From the NCBI GenBank assembly GCA_018340375.1, contig JAFFJZ010000007.1:7874001-7938000 (forward strand): a stretch of DNA of 64,000 bases. Direction: 5' to 3'. Positions 13,617-25,105 of this stretch are shown piece by piece (the stretch's first letter is position 1; the number at the start of each line of letters is the position of its first letter). The notes beneath the pieces were generated by a model that saw nothing but the letters and a program-made list of their open reading frames with translations, was not told the DNA's origin and made no database searches. The stretch comes from Gonatopus flavifemur (lineage: Eukaryota > Arthropoda > Insecta > Hymenoptera > Dryinidae). A program made the translations under genes and the position numbers.

Positions 13617-14215
13617 CCTGAAGGGAACATGGAGCTTCAACGAACGTTCAGATTAGATCTGTATAGATCAGGCCGAAGGTCCATGCACTGAGAAAACAGA
13701 TATCTTGAAAAATACCATAATTTATGGATTTTCAGCGCTGGTCTGACCCGAGTCGGAATATTCACTTGCATGAATCTCTAAAAGTACCATAATTTCTTGG
13801 ACTTTTTGAAATAAGTATGGTACCTTCCGTATAAAAGTCCAAGACATTATGGTACTTTTAGAGGTTTTTTCAGGTAAATATTTAGACTCGGTCAGACCAG
13901 CGCAGAAAATCCATAAATTATGGTACTTTTTAAGATACCTTTTTCTCCGTGTAGAAGCTAATTTTTAGATTCATAAAAATATGTATACTTATATTAATTT
14001 TTATCAGTTTATTAATAAACATGAGTTAACATAAGTATAGATATTCACCGAACGTTACATCTATGTTTCCTGAAAGTATTTCGAGACGGACATTTCAACG
14101 TTCGTAGAACCTTCGTCAAACGTTTGTGAATCGAAAAGTTAGCTTTCATGAACCTTCGACCCGATCTATACAGATCTAATCAGAACGTTCGCTGAAGCTT
14201 CATGTTCTCTTCGGG
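13617..14215. mobile_element. Fold-back element, interrupted in its left arm
   Basis: The left arm starts CCTGAAGGGAACATGGAGC and the right end in reverse complement is CCCGAAGAGAACATGAAGC. Both continue through GAACGTTC, GATTAGATCTGTATAGATC and CGAAGGT. Right-arm text corresponding to GAAGGTTCATG-AAAGCTAA is split in the left arm by a TA-MITE at 13,686-13,951. The match then resumes with GAAGCTAATTTT. Confidence 0.8.
13686..13951. mobile_element. TA-MITE (CACxGAGAAAA termini) inside another fold-back
   Basis: The ends are CACTGAGAAAACAGATATCT and, reversed, CACGGAGAAAAAGGTATCTT. Long arms share TACCATAATTTATGGATTTT and CTGGTCTGACC. The right flank is TA; the left flank is TG, read as a mutated TA. 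It belongs to the same family as the copies at 23,362-23,660 and 56,274-56,509. Confidence 0.85.
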
Positions 14216-16845
14216 AATTCGTTTCAATAAACGATGCGAACTTCAGTTACATTCAATATCTACTATATCAGTTGCCATCGCTTTCCTTATGACTGATATC
14301 AAAAATCAATTCATTGCCAAATCCGAGCAAATCAAGTCGATTAAAATTATTCAATCTGGAGATAATTTCAACTGAATTCGTCGTTAACATATTTCCACGA
14401 TTCAAGAAAAAGAGCCCATGTATAAATCATAATCGTCCCTCACGATTTCATTGACATTCACCTCTGTTTTTTGGATCATTGAATTTCTCATTCTCATTTC
14501 TCATTCATTGCTCTCACAATACTTTCCTTGGCATTTCGGATTTTTAGACACCCTATGTATGTACGAGAACGAACAGGTCCTACTGCTACACCCAAGAATT
14601 AAAGTGAGCGCAGGTACCTTCCCCAAGACTCAATGCGATCCTTCGGAGAAACAGGTTCTTTTTCTTCATCTCCTTTTCATGGTAACCGCCACAGAACCAC
14701 AGAGGACCTCTTATAACAGGCTCGACCCAACGTATTCAAAGATATGATTCGGCAAGTGTGAAAGCACACAATCGAGAACAAATTACATAAAATTTTCATT
14801 CAGAAACCAAAACAACAATGAATATATATAAAATCGATGGATTCGGTATCATCGATACACCAACGCATCATATATGAATATATTTTTCATTCCATTAATT
14901 GATATTACAACGTATATTCATATAAATATCATACTTCTCATCTTCTTCTCGTACGCGAATGAAAGATTTCAACCTTTAAATTCTAGTTAATTCTCGAAAT
15001 GTGAATAATTCATCATGATGATTGAGAATGAAAGTTAGAAAATTTATATTCAAAGTTCCACGTGTTAATCTTTTCTCGCGTGGATGAAAATTAATGAGAA
15101 AATGTACATTAATGTACGTACATATGGTGTATCTCGCAACTCAAATTTCATCTCGAGCTTTAGTTTTTGAAATATGAGATTAGGTTAAATGAGAATTATT
15201 CAACGCCTTAGGGCTGATCCCTTTGGATTGCGAACAACATGCATGAGAGTGTAAACTATAGAGAATGGGTAATGATTATAGTATATAAATCATCGAATCT
15301 AAGACCAAAGGAAGCGAAGGTGAAAATATCAAAATTTATTAAACATAATGGAAGTTGAGTCAAGATTTTGATATGGGCGTGTTATATTGGATTTCATAGA
15401 ATTTCTAACAATGCTTGAAAATCTCCAATGAAGGTGTACAAAAAGGTACCGAGGATTGAGAATCCAGGTAAATTCTCGTCGCATCCCATCAGGTCAAAAC
15501 ATCGAGAATAGAAGATTTTTTTTTGTTACGAATTAACAAAAGACTCTAGCGAAGATCTCCATTCACAATTTGAAGTGAGTTCAATGATCTTCCTAGGACC
15601 AACTTGTTTCAAATAACACTCAAATCGATCTATAAAAACACATTGATTTCCTTGAATTGTATTCTGATACTCTAGGATTTCTAAATTTTGGTGAAATAAA
15701 ATTATTCTGGATAACTTGAGAAAATTAATAAATTCCCCCGAACAACGCTGAAAAACTTTCCTCCGGAAATTCTAGAATTGGGAATCGAACAACGTGATAT
15801 GTTTAGTGTAGTTTCGATGATGAAATCTTGAGTGAATTTAATAAACCTCGCATTATACGCGTACTTCGCAACAGTATTGTTTTTACATTAATCATTGAGG
15901 CGGAAGAAGTTATCTTCCGCTAACCCAACTCAACCTCCCTGGTGGAATAAGATTCTCTGACTTATTGACTGCTGTTCTCTTGAATCGTATAGTGACCGCA
16001 GTGGAGTGTGGTCGACGTACCGACTGCTACGTCTCACCGGAGTGCCATTGCTATCGAAATTTCATTCCTTCAGCTTGCTACGCTATCCATTAATGCAAGT
16101 CGTCGGAACCGATAACATTTTTAACCGACTGCCATGAGGATCGAAATAAAGTGAATCTCTTCGATCTAATCTTCGGAAATCAGTCTGTAAATTCAGAGCT
16201 ATCAGATTTATCTTGGGAACAATTTATTTCCCTTTGAATCACTATTTTGAAATCTGGAAATGGGGTGTATTCTCAATGCACATGGAAGTTGATTTATGAA
16301 TAAAATTGGGGATCACAATATCGTAGGAGAAATTTATATTTTCGCATGGCTTTCTTTGACTGTCGTTAAAAAATCCTATTACACGGTGTGAAAACGAACT
16401 GAAAAGTTTTGAAACGTTATGAAAAACGACTTCGAAATATTGACCCTTGTTTACCACACTTCACAGGAACCTCATACTTTTCATACTGGGATGATTTCCA
16501 CTCCGGCGACAAAAATTGTTATAACAAATGAACTATATTGCGTGTTTTTACTTATCAATTTTTTTTAGAACTTATTTGAAGCTTACTTCAAAACATCTGA
16601 TAGATTATACAGCCGAAAATCAAAGTTAAGTATACTGAAAAAAATAAAGTATGGAAACAAAAATAGAAAAGCGATTGTTTTTACAAGAAATTTCATAATT
16701 TCAATATTCTTCAATATTTTGAGTTGAAAATTGGACATCATACTTTTGGAACGTTACTCTTTGAGTAAGAAATTAGTCCTTCAGTGACTGCTGATAGAAA
16801 AGTATTTATTATTCTGAGGAATGAAGGGGAGAAATTTGTGAGGGA
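14216..16845. other. No gene seen
   Basis: No supported gene. A GC-richer patch at about 15,895-16,140, beginning with a small hairpin (GCGGAAGA-AGTTA-TCTTCCGC), is unusual for the area but has no recognisable coding or RNA structure. A GACACCCTATGTATG motif occurs near 14,549. Confidence 0.5.
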
Positions 16846-17345
16846 ATGAACTACGTCTCAAACAGCACAACGTGCTACTGGAACGTTTATGGAAGGTTTA
16901 TAGAACAGAGACACGTTTTGCTGTTAGGGGTGTTTTCATCCCCGGGTGCCATCGGGAGGTTTTCTAAACGTTCAGAAAACATACTTTCTCTCACAGAAAA
17001 CGTCCAAATAAAATCCCAGGATGTTCTAAAAACGTCGCATGTACGTCCCAGGGACATATACAAATGTTCTGTGATGTTCAATTCAAGCCCACCGTGCGAC
17101 GTTCTGGGGACGTGTTCTATAAAGATATCAATGACGTTTTGCGATACTACGCATATGTTTGTAAAGGCCAGTTTTCGTGAAAGTACGTTTGGGAAACGTA
17201 ACGAGAACGTCTTGTGGTAGATGAAAAAGACGTACTGGGAACGTATTCAGGTGCATCAAAAATGAACCTTCTCTGAACATATTTAAGCCTACTCTCCGGA
17301 GACGAAGCGCGGAGAACTGAGGTCATGTTTCTAAAACGTCCAGAG
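16846..17345. repeat. ACGT-word array (AACGTCC/GGACGTT)
   Basis: About 500 nt in which ACGT recurs roughly every 20-30 nt inside words such as GGACGTTCT, AAAACGTCC and GAACGT. The array is strongly self-complementary. Open frames crossing it on both strands are by-products of the repeat. A related array lies at 21,207-21,485. Confidence 0.65.
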
Positions 17346-17770
17346 GACTTTCAATGCTATCTGGTTCAAGAATTTTCAATTTATAACTTTCAATAACTGC
17401 TGCAGACAGACTCATTAGTCCACCAAAATGTTACTGCGCCACAAAGTAGTCGCATCCTCTGGCTATCGACAGATATCGCTTCGGACCCCGTGTCCTTAGA
17501 TGAAGACACTCGAAATTGAGGTAGAGTAGGGCTGGGGTGGATTTTACCCCAGTGTGGTAAACAATGGTTAAAATTGTGACATGCGGTCTCAAATATCAGC
17601 TTGGAGTGAGATAATAAACAAGAGACTTATCAACGTATCGTTCTGTAATGGCAAACTTTTTAGCAACATCAAAGTAACCCACGAAGCAAATCAGTTCATA
17701 AATGGTTCGGTTGAGACATGAAATTATTTGAAATTTGCAAGAATTCTTTTTGAACTTTTGTAGGGGAGCG
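17346..17770. other. No gene seen
   Basis: Non-coding sequence between two repeat elements. GGGGTGGATTTTACCCC at 17,533-17,549 is a short palindrome-like motif. Confidence 0.5.
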
Positions 17771-19196
17771 AGGGGCTAGTTTTAACAGTTTTTGTAAAAA
17801 TGCTAATATTGTGAAATATATACTTAATTTCTTGCTCATCATTGAATGTTTCGTAAGCGTGAACATTCATTTATCATATGCTAAAAGATATTATATAAAA
17901 AGATATTATTCATCAAAAAGTTTGCTGATTTTAGCACAACAGACATTATTCCAAAACAAGTCAGCTGTTACAACTTACCCCGTACTTGGGGCTAGTTGTA
18001 ACAGGCTAGGGGCAAGTAGTAACACCTAGAATAACTGCTCATTGAAAACATGTTAACTTCTTGTTATGGTACGATACTTCTTGATAAATGAGCTGAGCTG
18101 ACTATTTTCTTATTGATCCGAATTTACAACACTTATCACGAAAATAAACTTAGAAAAATTAAGCTCCAGGTTGTAGAATCATCCTGTACTTATTAGCCCA
18201 TTACCACAATCATTATGGGACTCCGATATTATTCAGTTAATTTTCATCGCCACTTATAATTATGACTAAGATTGAATCATATTCAATCAATCCAAATAGA
18301 ATCAATACAAATCCGTAATCTTGATAAGGGTTATCAATTGAGTATTCATTATGAATACTTTGAATTCAAAATGAACTCTTGAAGAACACCCTAATGCATA
18401 AAAAGAATTCATATCGCAATTCCATAAAGAATTATTCGGGCATTTAACATAGCACAAACAAACAGGTGTAATACACAATAATGTTAGCAAAATTTAGCGC
18501 TATTGTGTATTGCACTTGTTTCTTGTATAATATCTGAATCAGGACATCTTCATTTTCTGAATCTGTTTCAGATTTTCTTTGATAATTTCTCATTTTTAGA
18601 TGGAATCAAGACATTTGCACATCAACAATTAAAGAAATAAGTCGAACCAAGTCGAATAAGCACTAACCGAAACATGTTACAATATGCCCCGAAAGTTTGT
18701 TACAACTTGCCCCATCGTATGTTTTCGGATATATTCGTTGACTATTAAAAAACTATACGGAAAAAAAGATGATGTTGAATTTACAACATTTCGTTCGATC
18801 ACCATAGAAACCCCTAATGTTTCTATGGTGATCGAACGAAACATTGTAAATCCAACATCATCTTTTTTTCCGTGTATACAGAATTCATGAAAAAGTTATT
18901 TAAGCATTTCAAAGCTCAATACATAGACAAAATAAATAGTCACTTACATATTTGAAGAGGATCGATTAATAGGACTAAAATCAATGTTTGCGAAACGATG
19001 TTTTTTTCATTTTCTGACTCAAATGGATCCTATGTTTCTAGACACTCCCAGCACTGTTTCACGAGATACCGATAGTGTGTAGTTAATGAAGCACGTCATA
19101 GATAGGAGATTTAATTCAAAATCCAGCGGCAATACTTGAAATTCATCGAATAATTCGCGTGTTACTACTTACCCCTGTTACAACTAGCCCCTGTGA
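17771..19196. mobile_element. Fold-back element with GGGGCTAGTTGTAAC ends
   Basis: GGGGCTAGTT(T/G)TAACA and GGGGCAAGTAGTAACAC occur at 17,771, 17,988 and 18,009. The inverse words GTTACAACTTGCCCC and GTTACAACTAGCCCC occur at 18,676-18,716 and 19,161-19,196. The opposed subterminal motifs suggest a non-autonomous element of about 1.4 kb. A hairpin MITE is inserted within it. Precise ends are uncertain. Confidence 0.5.
18754..18878. mobile_element. Near-perfect hairpin MITE, arms about 58 bp
   Basis: The left arm runs from TACGGAAAAAAAGATGATG through TTCGTTCGATCACCATAG. It is matched almost base for base in reverse by the right arm, leaving a loop of about 7 nt (CCCTAAT). Ends carry TA and the TACACGGAAAAA terminus shared with copies at 38.6 and 39.8 kb. 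The near-identity of the arms suggests a young insertion or arm homogenisation. Confidence 0.9.
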
Positions 19197-19349
19197 AAAA
19201 CCACACTGAAAGAATTTTATTTTGAAAATCACCGTGAAATTTCAGTAACGAAGAAGACCAATCGGTTTCAATGGGAATTTTCTATGTTCAATCGAAATGT
19301 AAATTGATGTATAATTTCTTTTGAAATTTTTCTAATATGAAGAACGAAC

Positions 19350-19695
19350 CCTTCCCGAGCTTCCCGGGGCTTCCCGAGACTTCATCCGGGTGTATTCGGG
19401 TTCCGATACGGATTTTGCGGCGATTCTTCATCCGGTTCTATCTGGATTTCAATACTAGATATTTTTCGGAATTTCCACATAAAATTTGGATAAAAGTAAT
19501 TCGGTTTTTCGTTTGGGTTCCATTTAAGGATTCCAAAAAATATCCAGTTCAAAACCCCGGATAGGATCCGGATGGAACCGCATGAAGAATCACTGCAAAA
19601 TCCTTATTGGAAACCGGATACACCCGGATGGAATCCCGGAAAGTTTAATCTGGATTTGATTCGGATTATCATCCGGGTTTTTTTTACCAGGGAAG
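19350..19695. repeat. CCGGAT-rich fold-back
   Basis: The left arm (about 19,356-19,451) and right arm (about 19,565-19,650) are inverted copies sharing CATCCGGGTGTAT, GGATTTTGC and GATTCTTCAT. CCGGAT/ATCCGG words fill the element, which is GC-richer than its surroundings. Short open frames here are repeat artefacts. Confidence 0.75.
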
Positions 19696-20803
19696 TTCTC
19701 ACGTTATACGCGCCCTCAGAAAGGTGTTTCTCTGACAAGAATGAGACGTGGTTTTGTTCCGCCAACAAGAAAAAATTTCCTCAAGATTAGCAAATTTTAC
19801 TTCAGTTAAGGGGGTATTCTAGTGTAGAAGCACGAATTCGGACGTGTTTTCGAGCTCTGTACAAATAACAAAAAGAATATTTTTACTATCCATTATTTCA
19901 ACATCTGCTTACTGATCTTTTAAGAATACAAAAAAATTACTGGAAAAAAATATTCAAAATTAACAAAGTTATAAGCTGATGAAGTGAGGGTTAAAAAAAA
20001 AGGCTACCCTGGCGTGCATGATGTCAACCTTTCTGGTGATCTGAAACAAAAAAATCCAACGGGATCTTAATCAGTACAGATGCCGCTATGTTATGAACCT
20101 CGGACAAGTCGAAAAAAAATTTTCAGCCAAAATGGCAGCCATTTGGAAGAAAAAAATTTTTTTCACGTTTTTTATGACAATTCCAGATTTTTAAAAAATA
20201 GTAAAATTAAAAAATTTTCAATTTTTGTTGGTTCATACGATTGTTTATACGAAATTTGAAATAAATCGGTTCAGTAGTGCTTGAGATATCGTGCTCGTCA
20301 GCTCAGAAAAAGTGGTTTCGAGAAAAACACGTTTGAAGTTTTGAGCCAAGATTTCGGAAATTTTACTCATTGAATAGTGCGGTATACTTACATATCATTG
20401 ATCGGCGATTTTTGCTCCAAATAATGTACTTTCCTCAACTTCAAAATAATACTATTGAAGTTTGGATCGTTTACAGAAACGAACCGAAAATTCCAACTCA
20501 CAAAATCTGATGATTCATCGTTATTTATCTTTGTAAGTTGACTCCTTGGGACTGGAAATATCATTCGGAGGATGTATTGCAAGATTTTGTCTCTTAAACA
20601 GCTGAATATTTCGTTATTCGATGATGAATTCGTTCCAATAAACGATTCAAACTTCAGAAACATTTCAAAATGCTCATTTTCCGAAGTTCGTTCGACAGTA
20701 TGTCAGATGCTGACAAAATCTTACCGGTTTCTGAAACAATATGTGATATTATTTTTCCGGTCGTACCAGATTAGATGCCACGTCACTAAAATGGCTATAA
20801 CTC

Positions 20804-22399
20804 CCCAGACAACACACAAGTCCACTATGAATTCGGAATATATTCAATTTTTTTAATTTTAATAGAATCACATTGAGTGAATTCGTAAAGAAGTCTCATA
20901 GAATTCATTTGATTCGAAATGAGTTCTGCTGGAATTGTTTTGGAATTCATATAAGACTTCTCAGAGTATTCAAACAGAATTCAAAGGCAGTACTCAGAGA
21001 ATATCCGTTATGTCCGCCTGAAAATATCCATAGCGGTATTCAAATAGAATCAGAATTCAATTCAGAAAATGATTGAAATGGATTCTCATAAATAGTTCGC
21101 AAAGTACACGTTCAGAATTCATCTCTTGGAATTTCATTGGTTATGTCTTCAAAAGTTGAGATGTATTTATTCTACTCACCCAGATGTTAATCACAACACC
21201 ATACCCAGACAGCACCATGTTCCCTGGACATTTTTAAAACGTTCCAAGAATGTTTCCAACACGTTCGGACGTTCTTAGAACGTTTTAAAAACCTCCGAGT
21301 GCTGTTAGAGTACATATTTGTTGACATATATGAAATCTGCATATACCCGTACAGCACCGGACATTTCTACGTTGCCTCTACGTTGCCTCCGCGTGGAATC
21401 TCCGTTCATCTACGTTCTATCCACGTCCATCATTTATCCACGTGGAGTCCACGGGGATGCGACGTGGAAGTCGGTGGATCCCTGGTGAAAATGAAGCGTT
21501 GAAACGCGACGAAAGCGCGGCGAAAGCGCAAGCGAAGAGTCGCCTAAGAGTAACAAACAGTCACCTAAAAGTAATTCAGGAGGGAATTGAAGCATTTTCA
21601 CGTTTCATTTGTTCCAATACCCTCTTCCTTCACTCTTGGATTTTCACCAGAGATGTGCTGTTAGGGTACGCGTGGAAAGGTTACAGCAAAGGAATAGATT
21701 ACTAGGTAGAAATGACTATGAATTGTCTTGTCTTTGATTGGTAATGGTATTCACTACCAGCGCATGATTAATGATTTCCTTTGGATTTTGAGGTTAAGTT
21801 TTATATACATTTTGAAGAATAGCCTCGATGTAATCTTCGTTATGTTATTTGTGCCTTCTGAAATGATTTTCTTCCGAAATGTATAATATTTTCATGATTT
21901 TAAATGGAAAGAAGTCTGGTATTCGCATGAAGCTTGTTTGGTGCATAACCTCAAAATCTTGATATATCCTCAATTCGGTGTGGAGTCTAGGGGTTTAACA
22001 TACAAAATTTCTCTTCACGTGAAAAAATATAAGGAGTTTTGAATATCTTGAACATTTATCCAATACATATTCAATTATATACTGTAGAAAAAGCTCATAA
22101 AACATTTTAATTTGACATCCGGGAACAATTCATGATGAATTCTAAGTATATTTTGATTGGAACTCAAAATGACTTCTTTTAGAATTGTATGGGGAGTACA
22201 ATTAATTCTGAAGATGAATTCTTTGCGAACGCATGTGATATGTCGATTGAATACCACTACGAACAGTTTTAGGCGGACATAACTGGTATTTTCCTTGAAG
22301 TTCCTATGAATCCGTTTTAAATACTTCCGATGTTCGTGAAGAACTGTTTCGAAAATCTTGGTATTCCAAACGAATTCCTTATAACTTGTGTTGTCTGGG
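20804..22399. mobile_element. Element with CCCAGACAACACAAG termini
   Basis: The left end reads CCCAGACAACACACAAG and the right end reversed reads CCCAGACAACACAAGTTAT. Inner arms also share GAATTC-rich text and the inverted words GTTATGTCCGCC (about 21,007) and GGCGGACATAAC (about 22,271). No transposase is seen. It lies inside the TTAA element. Confidence 0.65.
21207..21485. repeat. ACGT-word array beginning CCCAGACAGCAC
   Basis: The array starts with CCCAGACAGCACCATGTTCC and continues with AACGTTC, TCTACGTT and CCACGT words in both orientations. It resembles the array at 16,846-17,345, which starts with a similar AACAGCACAACG. It is nested within the CCCAGACAACAC element. Confidence 0.55.
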
Positions 22400-22408
22400 T
22401 CTGTAAAA

Positions 22409-23140
22409 ACCCATGTAACACAGAATATTCTGAGAATATTCTCACAAAAAGCGTAGAAGATTCGTAAATAGTCATAGAAGATTCTCAGAACATTTGAATG
22501 AGACTGTTTCGAATATTCTAGGAACGTTTGTACAATATGCGTACAAAGTTTGTAGGGAGATTGATGAGCAGCGCATGCGCAAGTATCGTGATGACATTAA
22601 TTCAGTAATGGCGAATGATATTGTTGACAGGCTTGCAGACCCTTGGATAATTTATTATTTTGATTTGTATTCGGGGATTAATAAATTCATGAAAAGTGCA
22701 TTTTAATATCGTAAATGTGCTCTGAGTGCCATGTGTAAAAAATAATCCTCAAAAGTGTAATAAAACATTGAAAAATGCCGTATATATTATGATTGCCTGT
22801 TGCGATCATAAGTATCTCATCCATCTATGTGAATCCATAATATTGATAACAATTCATGGTTACAGATGTTTAATAATAAAAAAAATTGATCATGAAGTAG
22901 TTTTCGGTGACATGCAGAGTTCATATTAACGGGAATTTTTATTTTCACAGTATTTTTTTCCTAATATTCCCACAATATTCGTGGCATCATATTCTGAGAA
23001 TATTTGAAACAGTCTCAGTCAAACATTCTGAGAATGTGCGTAGAATATATTCGCACGTAATAAGAATCTCCATAGAATATTCGAATATCCTCGACGTATA
23101 TTCTTAGAACATTCTCAGAACGTGCGCGTGCTACCTGGGT
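22409..23140. mobile_element. Fold-back element built of GAATATTC/TCTGAGAAT words
   Basis: The left end is ACCCATGTAACACAGAATAT and the right end reversed is ACCCAGGTAGCACGCGCACG. Both sides are rich in ATTCTGAGAATATTC words. The centre (about 22,510-22,960) is AT-rich with no recognisable protein. Confidence 0.65.
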
Positions 23141-23249
23141 AATGAGAATTTCAAAAAATCCTTCCAAGAACATATGCTTGAATGTCTAAACTTCGAAAAT
23201 ATGAAAAAAAATTTTCGATTTTTTCAAATTTCTAGACTAGAATACCCCC

Positions 23250-23761
23250 TTAAGGGGACACTAGCGCCGGGAGTTTAGCCGAATCTTTTGTGTAAGATTT
23301 CTCCACAATACTTGAAGATTGTCAAAATATTGCTCTATACAGCATCTTTTGAATGTCCATACACGGAGAAAATGTATTGACGAAAAATTACCCAAAGTTG
23401 AGTAAAACGGGGACATAGTGACATTCCCGCGAAGTTTAAAATCCGATTGACTTCATTTTACTCGACTACAGATGAAAAAAAATTCAAATTTTTTTTATTA
23501 TCTCAACAAGTTAAATACCGTTGAAAAACATTTGAATGGATTTTCATTTGTAGTCGAGTAAAATTAAGTCAACCGGATTAAGTCAAACTTCGTGGGGATG
23601 CCACTATGTCCCCGTTTCACTCAACTTTGAATAATCTTTCGTCAATATATTTTCTCCGTGTAGAAATGCTGTAGAGAGCGATATTCTGAGAATATGTAAG
23701 TATTCTGGAGAAATCTTACACGGAAAATTTGGCTAATGCCCCGGTGCTAGTATCTCCTTAA
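23250..23761. mobile_element. TTAA-flanked MITE interrupted by a TA-MITE
   Basis: Ends are TTAAGGGGACACTAGCGCCG and, reversed, TTAAGGAGATACTAGCACCG. Arms run through TGTAAGATTTCTCCA and CTCTA(T/C)ACAGCAT to the inserted TA-MITE in the middle. The left TTAA is shared with the preceding element, so the two abut directly. Confidence 0.85.
23362..23660. mobile_element. TA-MITE with CACGGAGAAAAT termini
   Basis: Both ends read CACGGAGAAAAT(G/A)TATTGACG (right end reversed) and both are flanked by TA. Arms of about 130 bp share AAAGTTGAGT, ACGGGGACATAGTG and GTCGAGTAAAA. It is inserted in the centre of the TTAA-flanked MITE. Confidence 0.9.
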
Positions 23762-24333
23762 GGAAATTTTACTCAAATCAAAAAAATTTCTCCGTGTCGG
23801 CGGGACAAAACTACGTTTCATTCTTGTCAGAAGAAAACCTTTCTGCGAGTGCGGGGGCACCATTTGAACTACAAAGATGCGAGCGATGCATAGAATTGAA
23901 ATTTCACTTTTGATTCAGTATCGTGAAATATGTTCACAGCGTGTCAGCGATGACGGACTTGCATAACTGATATAGCCTCCGGTTGGAATTTTCTAGAGAA
24001 TATAGATAAAAAAGAATGCCCAAAGAATCCAGCTACGGATATGCAAATAAATCTTTTCATGACGAACTGATTGCGGAACTAATTTTTCAAAGGAATAATA
24101 CTGTTTTGTGTATAATCGTCTTGTTAATCACAATTCTACACCGCCTTTGGTTTTGGCTTTCATTTTAGGAATTTCGAAATCAAAGTACAAATCCTTTGAT
24201 TACTTTTCATCCGTAATAATTTACCTAATTTCCAAATAATTTAATCAAGCTTAATAATAATAACAATAAATAGTTATCATCGATCATGGGATCCCTCGAT
24301 TCGAATGATTTCACTGATTCGCCCTATACATTA

Positions 24334-24337
<4 letters not shown>

Positions 24338-24366
<29 letters not shown>
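24338..24366. repeat. (TA)n microsatellite
   Basis: An almost uninterrupted TA dinucleotide run next to a possible minus-strand splice donor. Confidence 0.9.
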
Positions 24367-24370
<4 letters not shown>

Positions 24371-24377
24371 TATTTAC

Positions 24378-24449
24378 CTGATGCCAGCCAGTTATTTTCG
24401 GCCTCTCCCATGGTTTCTTGGTCCTTCAGTCCATTATCACTGCCGATGG
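24378..24449 (-). other. Possible internal exon on the minus strand
   Basis: Read on the minus strand, a long pyrimidine tract ending TCTTCAG precedes a 72-nt segment that ends with CATCAG and a donor GTAAAT. The segment contains an ATG in excellent context (AAACCATGGG) and could start a peptide MGEAENNWLASG that continues across the splice. I do not recognise it and found no partner exon. The plus strand also has a lysine-rich open frame here (ATG at 24,446, ending near a GTGAGA at 24,533). That frame could instead be a 5' exon of the myosin gene, but its splice phase does not match the next known exon. Confidence 0.3.
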
Positions 24450-25018
24450 CTGAAGAGGACGAGGAGAAGAAGAAGGAGAAGAAGAATTGGTTGGGTCTGA
24501 AAAGAAAGACCCAACCACCGCCTACATCGTTCGTGAGAGACTCAAATCCCCTACAGTCGCACATTTTTATTTTCGTGACCATGTAGAACTCCTTTTAAAA
24601 AACAAGGAAACTCCATAGACCGTTCTTGGAATATAAATTTTTTCATTTTCACGATACTTCAATTTTTCATCCATTTATTTGATGAAAAAAAAAACCAAAA
24701 AAACAACAGTTGACATTCGAGCAACGAACGCTTCATGGTAAAAAAAACATCCCATTTTATGCATCAGGGGATATCAAATAAGCAATTGCCATTCCAAGCA
24801 GACCGTCCATTCATTCGAGCACGGATTCATAAAAATTGTATCACGTTTTTTGTTGTGAAATATTTAGAAGCTTCTTTATCGCATTATACATCATCATCGG
24901 AACATCGCAAATTGCTTTTGCATTTCCAACGCGACGCTAATGATGCAGAGAGGAGTGAAAAGAAATATTCTTCTAAAAATCCTGGAAAAAAAAACGTTTC
25001 AAATACCGAGCGAATCTT

Positions 25019-25105
25019 TAACGAGTCGACATACGCTATAATGACTTCACACTCACTCACGCGTGAAAAAAGCGGGAGAACGCTAATGCCTATGTCGACT
25101 CGTTA
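25019..25105. repeat. Perfect 15-bp inverted repeat
   Basis: TAACGAGTCGACATA at 25,019-25,033 is exactly complementary to TATGTCGACTCGTTA at 25,091-25,105, with a 57-nt spacer. The function is unknown; it could be a small hairpin or the relic of an element. Confidence 0.7.

Larger units (their letters stand above)
19806..23253. mobile_element. TTAA-flanked composite element
   Basis: The left end is TTAAGGGGGTATTCTAGTG. The right end in reverse complement is TTAAGGGGGTATTCTAGTC, and both are followed by TAGAA. TTAA at both ends is the signature of piggyBac-type insertion. The 3.4-kb interior has no transposase and holds two further inverted-repeat elements, so it is non-autonomous or composite. 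The terminal match is only about 24 bp, hence moderate confidence. Confidence 0.6.
19710..23853. mobile_element. Outermost fold-back of a nested stack, split at TTAA
   Basis: Left arm 19,710-19,809 and right arm 23,758-23,853 are inverted copies. They share CAGAAAGG, TCTGACAAGAATGA and ACGT(G/A)GTTTTGT, and they meet at a TTAA. About 3.95 kb of other elements now occupies that centre. I infer an older fold-back of roughly 200 nt that received insertions at its central TTAA. Confidence 0.75.

Noticed and set aside
16846..17220. Overlapping open frames on both strands
   Set aside because: Both arise from the ACGT-word array; the symmetry of the repeat keeps frames open on both strands.
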